48,843 bases of DNA from Methylobacterium sp. WSM2598 (GCF_000379105.1 NZ_KB900609.1:1527042-1575884), one strand, 5' to 3'. Numbered from the stretch's first letter, positions 15,178-23,762 are shown. Notes: generated from the sequence alone by a model not told the origin. Program-made: numbers and translations.

Positions 15178-16386
15178 TCAGACCCGCTCGATGATCGTGG
15201 CGGTGCCCATGCCGGCGCCGATGCAGAGCGTCACCAGGGCGGTCGCCTTGCCGGTCCGCTCCAGTTCGTCCAGCACGGTGCCGAGGATCATGGCCCCGGT
15301 CGCCCCGAGCGGGTGGCCCATCGCGATGGCGCCGCCGTTGACGTTGACCTTGTCCGGGTCGAGGTCGAAGGCCTGCTGGAAGCGCAGCACCACCGAGGCG
15401 AAGGCCTCGTTGATCTCGACGAGGTCGATGTCGTCGAGGCTCATCCGGGCGCGCGCCAGCACCTTGCGGGTCACGTCGATCGGGCCGGTGAGCATCAGCG
15501 CCGGGTCCGACCCGATATTGGCGAAGGCCCGGATCCGGGCCCGGGGGGTGAGGCCCGCGGCCGCGCCGGCCTCCTTCGAGCCGACCAGCACCGCGGCGGC
15601 GCCGTCGACGATGCCGGAGGAATTGCCCGGGTGGTGGACGTGGTTCAGGGCCTCGACGTCGGGATGGGCCGCGACCGCCACCGCCTCGAAGCCGCCCATC
15701 TGCGCCATCTGGGCGAAGGAGGGCTTGAGCGCCCCGAGCGTCTGCATGTCGGTGCCCGGCCGCATGTGCTCGTCGCGGTCGAGGATGGTCAGGCCGTTGA
15801 CGTCCCTGACCGGCACCACGGCCTTGGCGAAGCGGCCCTCCTCCCAGGAGCGGGCGGCGCGCCGCTGCGATTCCACCGCGTAGGCGTCGCAGGTGTCGCG
15901 GGAGAAGCCGTACTTGGTGGCGATCAGGTCGGCCGAGACGCCCTGGGGCATGAAGTAGGACTTGACGGCGATCGAGGGATCGACCGGCCAGGCGCCGCCC
16001 GAGGCGCCGAGGCCGATGCGGCTCATCGACTCGACCCCGCCGCCGACCGCGAGGTCGTGCTGGCCGCTCATCACCTGGGCGGCGGCGAAGTTCACCGCGT
16101 CGAGGCCCGAGGCGCAGAAGCGGTTGATCTGCACGCCCGGCACCTGCTCGCCGTAATCGGCGACGAGGGCGGCCGCGCGGGCGATGTCGCCGCCCGCCTC
16201 GCCGACCGGGTCGACGCAGCCGAGCACCACGTCGTCCACCGCGGCCCTGTCGAGGCCGTTGCGGTCCTTGAGGGCGCGCAACGCCGTCTCGGCGAGGCGC
16301 AGCGCCGTCACCTCGTGGAGCGCGCCGTCGGGCTTGCCGCGGCCGCGCGGCGTGCGGACATGGTCGTAGATGTAGGCGTCGGGCAT
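15178..16386 (-). CDS. Acetyl-CoA C-acyltransferase (thiolase)
   Basis: A 402-aa thiolase that catalyses the last step of beta-oxidation, cleaving 3-ketoacyl-CoA with CoA. Nucleophile Cys91 is in INRFCASGLDAVN. The His of GGAIAMGHPLGATGA and the second Cys of TLCIGAGMGTATII complete the active site. LVEINEAFA is also present. The start is ATG 16386. Two near-identical 17-bp units immediately upstream both carry a GGAAGAAG-like ribosome binding site. It lies 280 nt downstream of the acyl-CoA dehydrogenase and 195 nt upstream of the DUF2059 gene. A biosynthetic acetoacetyl-CoA role (PHB) is possible, but the neighbours favour degradation. Confidence 0.93.
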   Translation of the reverse strand: MPDAYIYDHVRTPRGRGKPDGALHEVTALRLAETALRALKDRNGLDRAAVDDVVLGCVDPVGEAGGDIARAAALVADYGEQVPGVQINRFCASGLDAVNFAAAQVMSGQHDLAVGGGVESMSRIGLGASGGAWPVDPSIAVKSYFMPQGVSADLIATKYGFSRDTCDAYAVESQRRAARSWEEGRFAKAVVPVRDVNGLTILDRDEHMRPGTDMQTLGALKPSFAQMAQMGGFEAVAVAAHPDVEALNHVHHPGNSSGIVDGAAAVLVGSKEAGAAAGLTPRARIRAFANIGSDPALMLTGPIDVTRKVLARARMSLDDIDLVEINEAFASVVLRFQQAFDLDPDKVNVNGGAIAMGHPLGATGAMILGTVLDELERTGKATALVTLCIGAGMGTATIIERV

Positions 16387-16420
16387 GGGGCTTCTTCCGA
16401 GTGGGGGCTTCTTCCCAGGA
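16387..16420 (-). repeat. 17-bp direct repeat duplicating the thiolase ribosome binding site
   Basis: Units are at 16387-16403 and 16404-16420 with 14/17 identity and the shared core GGGGCTTCTTCC. On the coding (minus) strand each unit reads GGAAGAAGCCCC, so there are two purine-rich candidate binding sites in tandem directly before the ATG. The rest of the gap to 16666 shows nothing else that I recognise. Confidence 0.75.
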
Positions 16421-16666
16421 TGGCGCGGGCCGTCCGGGGCGGGCCGGGCGGCGGGGGAGATCGGCGGGCCGGGGCGGCCCGGATCAGGCGCGGTCGGCCT
16501 CGCCCCGCGGCCGGCGCGGCGGCGGGCGAGGGCGCCGAACCCGGCGGCGGCCGCGCGCGTCGGGCCGTCGCGCCGCGTCCCGAGACCGTCCGAGCGGATC
16601 GCCCGCCCAGGCTCCGGCACGCGGGTCCCGGGTTCGGGCGTCGCGGCGCGCCGGGCCGCCGGCAGC

Positions 16667-18460
16667 CTAGAACATCTCCGCCGGCACCGCCATGACGGCC
16701 TCGGCGCCGGCCGAGATGCGGGCGAGCCGCGTGGCGGTCTCGGGCAGGAGGCGCTCCATGTAGAAGCGGCCGGTCGCGAGCTTGGCGTCCATGCGCGTCC
16801 CGACGCCGTTGCCCTCCCGCTTGCGGGCGGCGGCCGCCTTGGCGATGCGCGCCCACATGTAGCCGAGGGCGACGAGCCCCATCAGGTGCATGTAGTCGGT
16901 GGCGGCGGCGCCCGCGTTGTCGGGCTTGGCCATGGCGTTCTGCATCAGCCACATCGTCGCCTTCTGGAGGTCGCCGAGGGCCTTGGCGAGGGGTGCCGTG
17001 TAGGTCTTCAGGGTCTCGTCGGCGCCGTTCTCCTTGCAGAAGCCCTCGACCTCCTGGAGGAAGCGCATCATCGCGCGGCCGCCGTCGCGCGGCAGCTTGC
17101 GGCCGACGAGGTCCATGGCCTGGATGCCGTTGGCGCCCTCGTAGATCTGGGCGATGCGGGCGTCGCGCACGAATTGCGACATGCCCCATTCCTCGATGTA
17201 GCCGTGCCCGCCGAACATCTGCTGGGCGTCGACCGCGTTGGCGAAGCCCCGGTCGGTCAGCACGCCCTTCACCACCGGCGTCATCAGGCTCATGTGGTCG
17301 TCGGCGGCCTGCCGCTCGGCGGCGTCGCCCGAGCGGTGCGCCACGTCCGCCTGCAGGGCGGTCCAGAGCACCAGGGCCCGGCCCGCCTCGTTGAAGGCCC
17401 GGATCGACAGCAGGGTGCGGCGCACGTCCGGGTGGACGATGATCGGGTCGGCGGGCTTGTCCGGGGCCTTGGCGCCGCTGAGGGCGCGGCCCTGGAGCCG
17501 CTCCTTGGCGTAGGCGACGGCGTTCTGGTAGGCGACCTCGGACAGGGCGAGGCCCTGGATGCCGACCGCGAGCCGGGCCTCGTTCATCATCACGAACATG
17601 GCGTTGAGGCCGCGATTGGCCTCGCCGACCAGCCAGCCCTTGGCGCCGTCGTAGTTCATCACGCAGGTGGCGTTGGCGTGGATGCCCATCTTGTGCTCGA
17701 TCGAGCCGCAGGACACGCCGTTGCGCGCGCCGAGCGAGCCGTCCCCGTTCACCAGCAGCTTGGGCACCACGAAGAGCGAGATGCCCTTGGTGCCGGCCGG
17801 CGCGCCCTCGATGCGGGCGAGGACGAGGTGGATGATGTTCTCCGAGAGGTCGTGCTCGCCGGCCGAGATGAAGATCTTGGTGCCGGTGAGGCTGTAGGAG
17901 CCGTCGGGGTTCGGCACCGCGCGGGTCTTGAGCAGGCCGAGATCCGTGCCGCAATGCGGCTCGGTCAGGTTCATGGTCCCGGTCCAGGACCCCTCGATCA
18001 TCCGGGGCAGGTAGGTCCGCTTCTGCGCGTCGGTGCCGTGGACGAGCAGGGCCGCCATCGCGCCCTGGGTCAGGCCCGGATACATCCCGAAGGCGATGTT
18101 GGCCGAGGAGATGAATTCCTGGACCGCGCTGTTGAGGGTCGCGGGCAGCCCCTGGCCGCCGTACTCGGCCGGCATCGAGAGCCCGTTCCAGCCCCCGCCC
18201 GCATAGGCCCCGTAGGCCTCCTTGAAGCCCCTGGGCGTCGTCACGCGGCCGTCCGGGTGGCGGGTGCAGCCCTCGGCATCGCCCGGGAGGTTGAGGGGGG
18301 CCAGCACCTCCTCGCAGAGCTTCGCGCCCTCGTTGAGGATCGCCTCCACCACGTCCGGCGTCGCGTCCGAGAAACCCGGCAGGTTGCTGTAGCGCTCGAA
18401 CCCGAACACGTCGTTGAGGAGGAACAGGACGTCCTCCACGGGCGCCTTGTAGCTCGGCAT
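16667..18460 (-). CDS. Acyl-CoA dehydrogenase with C-terminal extension (FadE/DmdC-like)
   Basis: A 597-aa flavoprotein that oxidises acyl-CoA to trans-2-enoyl-CoA, passing electrons to ETF. It starts [19 protein letters not shown], the N terminus typical of the long alphaproteobacterial group that also contains DmdC. FAD-side motifs are [10 protein letters not shown] (about 166-175) and [10 protein letters not shown]. Catalytic Glu441 is in [21 protein letters not shown]. Residues about 470-590 form the extra C-terminal domain. ATG 18460 follows GGGAGAGGG. Chain-length specificity is unknown, and a role on methylmercaptopropionyl-CoA cannot be excluded. A near-perfect palindrome centred 51 nt upstream of the start is a likely repressor site. 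Confidence 0.92.
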   Translation of the reverse strand: MPSYKAPVEDVLFLLNDVFGFERYSNLPGFSDATPDVVEAILNEGAKLCEEVLAPLNLPGDAEGCTRHPDGRVTTPRGFKEAYGAYAGGGWNGLSMPAEYGGQGLPATLNSAVQEFISSANIAFGMYPGLTQGAMAALLVHGTDAQKRTYLPRMIEGSWTGTMNLTEPHCGTDLGLLKTRAVPNPDGSYSLTGTKIFISAGEHDLSENIIHLVLARIEGAPAGTKGISLFVVPKLLVNGDGSLGARNGVSCGSIEHKMGIHANATCVMNYDGAKGWLVGEANRGLNAMFVMMNEARLAVGIQGLALSEVAYQNAVAYAKERLQGRALSGAKAPDKPADPIIVHPDVRRTLLSIRAFNEAGRALVLWTALQADVAHRSGDAAERQAADDHMSLMTPVVKGVLTDRGFANAVDAQQMFGGHGYIEEWGMSQFVRDARIAQIYEGANGIQAMDLVGRKLPRDGGRAMMRFLQEVEGFCKENGADETLKTYTAPLAKALGDLQKATMWLMQNAMAKPDNAGAAATDYMHLMGLVALGYMWARIAKAAAARKREGNGVGTRMDAKLATGRFYMERLLPETATRLARISAGAEAVMAVPAEMF

Positions 18461-18793
18461 GGACCCTCTCCCGCGATCCCCCGCGGCTGTCCCGCCGCAA
18501 GATAGTTCACATGTAAACTATCTCGGCGCGGAACGGAAGGGGGGAGGGGCGGAGGATTGCGGCGGCGCCCGGCCGCGCCCGCTCCGCGCGGGCCCGCCTC
18601 CGGGCGGCGCCCCGCACCCCGCGCCGCGCGGGCGCGCGATGAGCGCGGGGCCCCGCGACGCCGTCGCCGAGGCCGCGCGCGGGCCGCAGCGCTTGATCGC
18701 AGCCGGCCGATGCCGCATCCGGGCGAGCCCCTTCGCCCGGACGGGGTCCGCGACGGGACGCGCGACGGTCGTCCCTCTCCGGTGCCGGCAGCC
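18461..18793. other. Divergent promoter region, acyl-CoA dehydrogenase / moeA-like cluster
   Basis: This stretch of 333 bases has no supported gene. It contains the AT-rich palindrome at 18500-18523. Beyond it is very GC-rich sequence continuing in frame upstream of the first moeA-like gene. An upstream in-frame ATG near 18710 is possible as a start, but it lacks a Shine-Dalgarno. I looked for a Moco riboswitch fold and could not make one. Confidence 0.5.
18500..18523 (-). promoter_or_regulatory. Operator-like palindrome upstream of the acyl-CoA dehydrogenase
   Basis: 24-bp inverted repeat with 11 of 12 base pairs matched: outer arms AGATAGTT and AACTATCT around an ACATGT centre. It is an AT-rich island in GC-rich DNA, centred 51 nt before the ATG. 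Size and symmetry fit a TetR- or GntR-family dimer site that controls fatty acid degradation genes. The regulator is not in the window. Confidence 0.65.
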
Positions 18794-19915
18794 ATGACGC
18801 GCCGTTCCGCCTCCGCGCAGCTGATGCCCCTCGACGAGGCGCGGGCCCTCCTGCTCGCCGGCCTCGCGCCGGTGCCGCCCGAGGCCGTGCCGGTCCACGA
18901 CGCCGTCGGAGCCCCGCTCGCCCGCGACCTCCCGGCGCCGGAGGGCCGCCCCGCGCGCCGCCTCGCCCTGCGCGACGGCTACGCGGTCGAGGCGGCCGCG
19001 ATCACCGGCGCCGCGCCCCAGGCCCCGGTGCGGCTCCCGCGCGGCCTCGCCTGGATCGAGGCCGGCGAGATCCTGCCGGAGGGGAGCGACACCGTCCTGC
19101 CGCCCGAATCCGTCCTGGAGGGCGAGGCCGTGGCGGACGCGGCCCCGGGCGAGGGCGCGCGCCCCGCCGGGGGAGACATCCCGGCCGGCCATCTGCTGGG
19201 ACGGGCGGGCGAGCGCGCGACCGCGCTGCAGGCGCTCGCCCTGGCCTCGGCCGGCTTCGCCGAGGTGCCCGTGCGCCGCCCGGCCGTCCTCCTCCTGGTC
19301 ACCGGGGCGGAGACGCCCGACCTGCTCTCGCCCCTCCTCGCCTCCCTCCTCGCCCGCGAGGGCGCCCGGGTGGTTCGCGCCGCGCGCCTGCCGGACGACC
19401 CGGGCGCGGTGGCGGCGGCGCTGACGGGCAGCGCCGCGGCGGCGCTGCCGGAGGGCGCCGCGGCGACCTTCCTGGTCGGCGGCAGCGGCCCTGGCCGGAG
19501 CGACCGCAGCGCCGAGGGGCTGGCGCGGGCGGGCACCGTCGCGGCGCACGGGATCGCCCTGCGGCCGGGCGAGACGGCCGGGTTCGGCGCGGTCGCCGGC
19601 CGGCCCGTCCTGCTGCTGCCGGGCCGGCCGGAGGCGGCGCTGGCGCTCCACCTCGCCCTCGGCCGGCCCCTCCTCGCGGCCCTGGCCGGGACGGTCCCGC
19701 CCGCCCCCGCCCCCGCGCCGCTCCGCCGCAAGATCGCCTCCGCGATCGGGCTGTCCGAGGTGGTGTTCGTGCGGCGATCCGCCGAGGGTGCCGAACCGCT
19801 CGGCGGCGCCGATATCCCCCTCGCCCGCCTCGCGCGGGCGGACGGCGCCGTGCTGGTGCCGCCCGCGCGGGAGGGCTATGCCAAGGACACGGTCGTCGAG
19901 GTCCTGCCCCTGTGA
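18794..19915 (+). CDS. Divergent MoeA-like molybdopterin-binding protein
   Basis: A 373-aa protein, first of the MoeA block. It keeps the MoeA order of segments but with altered motifs. RDGYAVEAAAI matches DGYAV, and GSDTVLPPESV matches GADAVVMVE. VTGAETPD replaces STGDEL, and GGSGPGRSDRS replaces SGGVSxGxxD. HGIALRPGETAGFG and LPGRPEAALAL match the KPG and LPGNP segments. The losses lie at the metal-insertion active site of MoeA, so it is probably a non-catalytic binding partner or a specialised paralogue. It overlaps the next gene by 4 nt (GTGA) and is thus coupled to it. I chose ATG 18794. The extreme GC and Pro/Ala content match the neighbours. Confidence 0.75.
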   Translation: MTRRSASAQLMPLDEARALLLAGLAPVPPEAVPVHDAVGAPLARDLPAPEGRPARRLALRDGYAVEAAAITGAAPQAPVRLPRGLAWIEAGEILPEGSDTVLPPESVLEGEAVADAAPGEGARPAGGDIPAGHLLGRAGERATALQALALASAGFAEVPVRRPAVLLLVTGAETPDLLSPLLASLLAREGARVVRAARLPDDPGAVAAALTGSAAAALPEGAAATFLVGGSGPGRSDRSAEGLARAGTVAAHGIALRPGETAGFGAVAGRPVLLLPGRPEAALALHLALGRPLLAALAGTVPPAPAPAPLRRKIASAIGLSEVVFVRRSAEGAEPLGGADIPLARLARADGAVLVPPAREGYAKDTVVEVLPL

Positions 19916-21981
19916 GTGACGCGTTGCCCCCCGATGACTTCTCCGCCCGCCTCGCCCGCGCGGCCCGCCAGGAGCAGTTCCTGAGCGTCGCCTCGCGGGA
20001 GGAGGCGCTGGCGCGGTTCCGGGCGGCGGTGCCGCACCTGCCGCTCGGCCCCGAGACCGTGCCGCTCGGCGCCGCCCTCGGCCGGGCCCTGGCCGAGGAC
20101 GTCGCCTCGCCCATCGACGTGCCGGCCTTCGACCGCGCCCTCGTGGACGGGTTCGCCGTCCGCGCCGCCGACACCGAGGGGGCGAGCGAGGGCGCGCCGC
20201 GGCGCCTGCGCCTCAACCGCGAGATCCTGGCCTGCGGCGTCGCCCCGACCCTCGCGGTGGCGGCCGGGACGGCGACGCCGATCGCCACCGGCGGCGTTCT
20301 CCCGCGCGGCGCCGACGCCGTGCTGATGGTCGAGGCCACCGACTACGTCGAGGAGGGCGCGCCGGCGATCGAGGTCGTGCGCGCCGCGGCGCCGGGCCAG
20401 TTCGTCGGCTACGCCGGCGCCGACATGGCCCGGGGCGAGACCGTGCTGCGCCGGGGCACGCCGGTGACCGCCCGCGAGATCGGCATGCTGGCGGCCTGCG
20501 GCCTCGCCGCGGTCGCGGTAGTGCGCCGGCCCCGCGTCGCCGTGATCTCGACCGGGGACGAACTCGTCGCCCCGGGCGAGGCGCTGCGGCCCGCCGCCAT
20601 CTACGATTCCAACGGCGCCATCGTGGCCGCCGCGGTGGCCGAGAACGGCGGCGAGGCCGTGCCGGGCGGCATCGTGCCCGACGACGAGGCCCTGCTGGAG
20701 CAGGCCCTGCGCCGGAGCCTCGCGGAATCCGACCTCGTGGTCCTGTCGGGCGGCACCTCCAAGGGGGCGGGGGACGTCTCCCACCGCATCCTCTCGCGCC
20801 TCGGTGCGCCGGGGATCCTGGTCCACGGCGTCGCCCTCAAGCCCGGCAAGCCCCTCTGCCTCGCGGCTGTCGGGACGAAGGCCGTGGTGGTGCTGCCGGG
20901 CTTCCCGACCTCGGCGATGTTCACCTTCCACGACGCGGTGGTGCCGCTGATCCGGGCCCTGGCCGGCCTGCCGCCCCGGGAGGAGAGCCGGGTCGAGGCC
21001 CTGCTGCCCCAGCGCCTCGCCTCGGAACTCGGCCGCACCGAGTTCGTGATGGCCTCCCTCGCCCGGGGCGCGCAGGGGCTCGTGGCCCTGCCCCTCGGCA
21101 AGGGCTCGGGCACGGTCACGGCCTTCTCGCAGGCGGACGGGTTCTTCGCGGTGCCGGCGGCCCGCTCCGGCCTGGAGGCGGGCGAGACGGTCGCGGTGAC
21201 GCGCCTGGGCGCCGGTCTGCGGCCGCCCGACCTCACCCTGGTCGGCAGCCACTGCCTCGGCCTCGACCGCCTCGTCGGGCGCCTCGCCGAGCGCGGCGTG
21301 CGGGCGCGGACGATCTTCGTCGGCTCCTCGGGGGGGCTGGCGGCGCTCAGGCGCCGGGAATGCGACCTCGCGAGCCTCCACCTGCTCGACCCGGAGACGG
21401 GGCGCTACAACGCGCCCTTCCTGGAGCCGGGCCTGGTGCTGGCGCCGGGCTGGCGGCGCCTGCAGGGCGTGGTCTTCCGCGCCGGGGATCCGCGCGCCGG
21501 GGATCCGCGCGCCGGAGAGCCGCGCCCAGGAGAGCCGCGCCCAGGAGAGCCGCGCCCAGGAGAGCGGCGCCCAGGAGAGCGGCGCCCCGAGGGCGCCCGC
21601 GCGGCCGAGGCGGTGCGGCGCTTCCTCGCCGACCCGGAGGCCGTGATGGTCAACCGCAACACCGGCGCGGGCACCCGGGTGCTGATCGAGGGGCTGCTCG
21701 GCGGCGCCCGCCCGCCCGGCTACTGGAACCAGCCCCGCTCGCACAACGCGGTCGCGGCCGCGGTGGCGCAGGGGCGGGCCGATTGGGGCGTCGCCATCGC
21801 CACGGTGGCGCGGGCCTACGGCCTCGGCTTCCTGCCGCTCACCGAGGAGCATTACGACTTCGCCTACCGGGCCGACCGGCGCGACGACCCGGCCGTCGCG
21901 GCCTTCCTGGCCCTGCTCACCGCCCCCGAGACGCGGGCCGACCTGCACGACCTCGGCTTCGCGCCCGCGGAGGCGCGCTGA
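19912..21981 (+). CDS. MoeA fused to a C-terminal periplasmic-binding-protein-like domain
   Basis: A 689-aa fusion protein. Residues about 25-415 are a complete MoeA: VPAFDRALVDGFAVRA, GADAVLMVEATD, VISTGDELVAPGE, IYDSNGAIVAA, LSGGTSKGAGD, VALKPGKPLCLA and LPGFPTSAMF. MoeA puts molybdate or tungstate into molybdopterin. Residues about 425-685 resemble the PBP-like/LysR-substrate domain found in similar fusions: LVGSHCLGLDRL, GSSGGLAALRRRECDLASLHLLD, VNRNTGAGTRVLIEGLL, HNAVAAAVAQGRADWGVAI and FLPLTEEHYDFA. There is no signal peptide, so the domain is cytoplasmic and may bind the oxyanion or sense it. Residues 524-558 are a seven-fold pentapeptide repeat. The start GTG 19912 overlaps the upstream stop. 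Confidence 0.88.
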   Translation: MSDALPPDDFSARLARAARQEQFLSVASREEALARFRAAVPHLPLGPETVPLGAALGRALAEDVASPIDVPAFDRALVDGFAVRAADTEGASEGAPRRLRLNREILACGVAPTLAVAAGTATPIATGGVLPRGADAVLMVEATDYVEEGAPAIEVVRAAAPGQFVGYAGADMARGETVLRRGTPVTAREIGMLAACGLAAVAVVRRPRVAVISTGDELVAPGEALRPAAIYDSNGAIVAAAVAENGGEAVPGGIVPDDEALLEQALRRSLAESDLVVLSGGTSKGAGDVSHRILSRLGAPGILVHGVALKPGKPLCLAAVGTKAVVVLPGFPTSAMFTFHDAVVPLIRALAGLPPREESRVEALLPQRLASELGRTEFVMASLARGAQGLVALPLGKGSGTVTAFSQADGFFAVPAARSGLEAGETVAVTRLGAGLRPPDLTLVGSHCLGLDRLVGRLAERGVRARTIFVGSSGGLAALRRRECDLASLHLLDPETGRYNAPFLEPGLVLAPGWRRLQGVVFRAGDPRAGDPRAGEPRPGEPRPGEPRPGERRPGERRPEGARAAEAVRRFLADPEAVMVNRNTGAGTRVLIEGLLGGARPPGYWNQPRSHNAVAAAVAQGRADWGVAIATVARAYGLGFLPLTEEHYDFAYRADRRDDPAVAAFLALLTAPETRADLHDLGFAPAEAR
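21481..21585 (+). repeat. 15-bp tandem repeat, 7 copies, inside the MoeA-binding-protein fusion
   Basis: Units run every 15 bp from 21481. Two are GCCGGGGATCCGCGC, one is GCCGGAGAGCCGCGC, two are CCAGGAGAGCCGCGC and two are CCAGGAGAGCGGCGC; an eighth unit (21586-21600) is degenerate. They encode AGDPR, AGEPR, PGEPR and PGERR pentapeptides in a graded series. This pattern is typical of stepwise duplication. Confidence 0.95.
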
Positions 21982-21982
21982 C

Positions 21983-22522
21983 ATGCGGGTGATCGGGCTC
22001 GCCGGCTGGAGCGGCGCCGGGAAGACGACCCTGCTGCGGCGCCTGATCCCGGCGCTGACTGGGCGGGGCCTGCGCGTGGCGACGCTCAAGCACGCGCACC
22101 ACGCCTTCGACGTCGATCGGCCGGGCAAGGATTCCTACCTGCACCGCGAGGCGGGGGCGGGCGAGGTGATCGTCTCCTCGGCGCGGCGCTGGGTGCAGAT
22201 CCACGAGGTCGGGCCGGGGAGGGAGGCGAGCCTCGCCGAACTCCTCGGGCGGCTCAGCCCCTGCGACCTCGCCCTCGTGGAGGGTTTCAAGCGCGAGGCG
22301 CATCCCAAGCTCGAAGTCTTCCGGGCCGCCAACGGCCGGCCGCCGCTGCACCCGGAGGATCCGCGCATCGTCGCGGTGGCGAGCGACGTCCCGTTCCCGG
22401 GGGCGGGCGTGCCGGTGCTGCCCCTCGACGCGGTCGAGGCGATCGCCGACGCGGTGCTGGCGCGGGCCGAGCCGCTCCCGACGGTTCTCGAGAGGCTCGC
22501 GGGCCATGGCGCAACTGAGTGA
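21983..22522 (+). CDS. mobB: Molybdopterin-guanine dinucleotide biosynthesis adaptor MobB
   Basis: A 179-aa P-loop GTPase. The Walker A motif GWSGAGKTTLLRRL is at about residues 8-21. LKHAHHAFDVDRPGKDSYLHREAGA is the characteristic MobB metal/nucleotide segment, and LALVEGFKREAHPKLEVFR carries the EGFK motif. MobB assists MobA in attaching GMP to molybdopterin, as needed by bis-MGD enzymes such as the formate dehydrogenase encoded downstream. The ATG lies one nt after the fusion gene's stop, and the 3' end overlaps the next moeA by 17 nt. The gene is therefore firmly within the operon. No mobA is present in the window. Confidence 0.93.
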   Translation: MRVIGLAGWSGAGKTTLLRRLIPALTGRGLRVATLKHAHHAFDVDRPGKDSYLHREAGAGEVIVSSARRWVQIHEVGPGREASLAELLGRLSPCDLALVEGFKREAHPKLEVFRAANGRPPLHPEDPRIVAVASDVPFPGAGVPVLPLDAVEAIADAVLARAEPLPTVLERLAGHGATE

Positions 22523-23756
22523 CGATTGCTTCGCCTTCGGCGGCCCGCTGCTCACGGTGGACGAGGCGGCGGCCCTGATCGCCGCCCGGCTGCCGGTGGT
22601 GGCCGGGATCGAGAGCGTCCCGCTCCTCGACGCGGACGGGCGCGTCGCGGCGCAGGACCTGCGCGCCCTCTGCGACCTGCCGCCCTTCGCCAACGCGGCG
22701 GTGGACGGCTACGCGGTCCGCTTCGCCGACCTCGCGGCGGAGGGCGAGACGCTGCTGCCGGTGCGCGGGCGGGTGGCGGCCGGGGGCGCCGCCGGGAGCG
22801 CGACGGCGGGGGAGGCGGTGCGGATCTTCACCGGTGCCCCGATGCCGGAGGGCGCCGACACGGTCTTCATGCAGGAGGATGTCCGCGTCGAGGGCGACCG
22901 GGTCCGGCTCCCGCCCGGGCTGAGGCGCGGCGCCAATGCCCGGCCCGCGGGCGAGGATGCCGGGAGGGGCGCGCTGGTGGTCCCGGCCGGGCGGCGCCTC
23001 GCCCCGCCGGACCTCGCCCTCGCGGCCGCGACCGGGCACGCGGCGATCCCGGTGCGGCGCCGCCTGCGCGTCGCCCTGTTCTCGACCGGTGACGAGCTCG
23101 CCGAGCCGGGCGCCGCCCTCCGCCCCGGGGCGATCCACGATTCGAACCGCGTCCTGCTCGGGGCCCTGCTGCGGCGCCTCGGCGTCGCGGTCTCGGATCT
23201 CGGCATCCTGCGCGACGAGCCCGCCTCCCTGCGCGCGCGCCTCGCCGCGGCGGCCGGCGACCACGACCTCATCCTGACCTCGGGCGGCGTCTCGACCGGC
23301 GAGGAGGACCACGTCACGGCGGCGGTGGAGGCGGTGGGCCGGCTGGTGTTCTGGCGCCTCGCCATCAAGCCCGGCCGGCCGGTGGCGATGGGGCTGATCG
23401 GCGACACCCCCTTCGTGGGCCTGCCGGGCAACCCGGTCGCGGTCTACGTGACGCTGCTCTTCGTGGTCCGCCCGCTGCTGCTGCGCCTCGCGGGGGCGTC
23501 CTGCCCGCCGCCGCCCTCGCAGCCGGCCCGGGCCGCCTTCCCCTATCGCAAGAAGACCGGACGCCGGGAATTCGTCCGCGTCTCGCTGCGGCGGGCGCAG
23601 GACGGCACGGTCGAGGCCGTGAAGTTCCCCCGGGACGGGGCCGGGGTGCTGACCTCGCTCACCGGCAGCGACGGGCTCGCGGCCCTGCCCGAGGACGCGA
23701 CCGGGCTGGAGGTGGGTGAGCGGGTCGAGGTGTTCCTGCACCCGCTCCTGTGGTGA
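22506..23756 (+). CDS. moeA: Molybdopterin molybdenumtransferase MoeA
   Basis: A 416-aa standard MoeA, which inserts molybdate (or tungstate) into adenylated molybdopterin. Motifs in order are DLPPFANAAVDGYAVRF, IFTGAPMPEGADTVFMQED, LFSTGDELAEPG, IHDSNRVLLGALL, LTSGGVSTGEEDHV, WRLAIKPGRPVAMG and VGLPGNPVAVYV. The C-terminal beta domain includes GRREFVRVSL and LPEDATGLEVGERVEVF. All expected active-site segments are present, in contrast to the first paralogue of this operon. The start ATG 22506 overlaps mobB by 17 nt. It is the last gene of the operon; a 14-bp repeat follows 6 nt after its stop, before the convergent ccoP. Confidence 0.94.
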   Translation: MAQLSDDCFAFGGPLLTVDEAAALIAARLPVVAGIESVPLLDADGRVAAQDLRALCDLPPFANAAVDGYAVRFADLAAEGETLLPVRGRVAAGGAAGSATAGEAVRIFTGAPMPEGADTVFMQEDVRVEGDRVRLPPGLRRGANARPAGEDAGRGALVVPAGRRLAPPDLALAAATGHAAIPVRRRLRVALFSTGDELAEPGAALRPGAIHDSNRVLLGALLRRLGVAVSDLGILRDEPASLRARLAAAAGDHDLILTSGGVSTGEEDHVTAAVEAVGRLVFWRLAIKPGRPVAMGLIGDTPFVGLPGNPVAVYVTLLFVVRPLLLRLAGASCPPPPSQPARAAFPYRKKTGRREFVRVSLRRAQDGTVEAVKFPRDGAGVLTSLTGSDGLAALPEDATGLEVGERVEVFLHPLLW

Positions 23757-23762
23757 GCCGTG

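Noticed and set aside
18524..18793. Molybdenum cofactor riboswitch upstream of the MoeA operon
   Set aside because: The stretch is GC-rich and full of possible pairings, but I could not assemble the conserved Moco-RNA core. A covariance-model search would decide.
21481..21600. Possible CRISPR array
   Set aside because: The units are directly adjacent 15-mers without spacers, lie in frame inside a gene and there are no cas genes. The other tandem arrays fail for the same reason.
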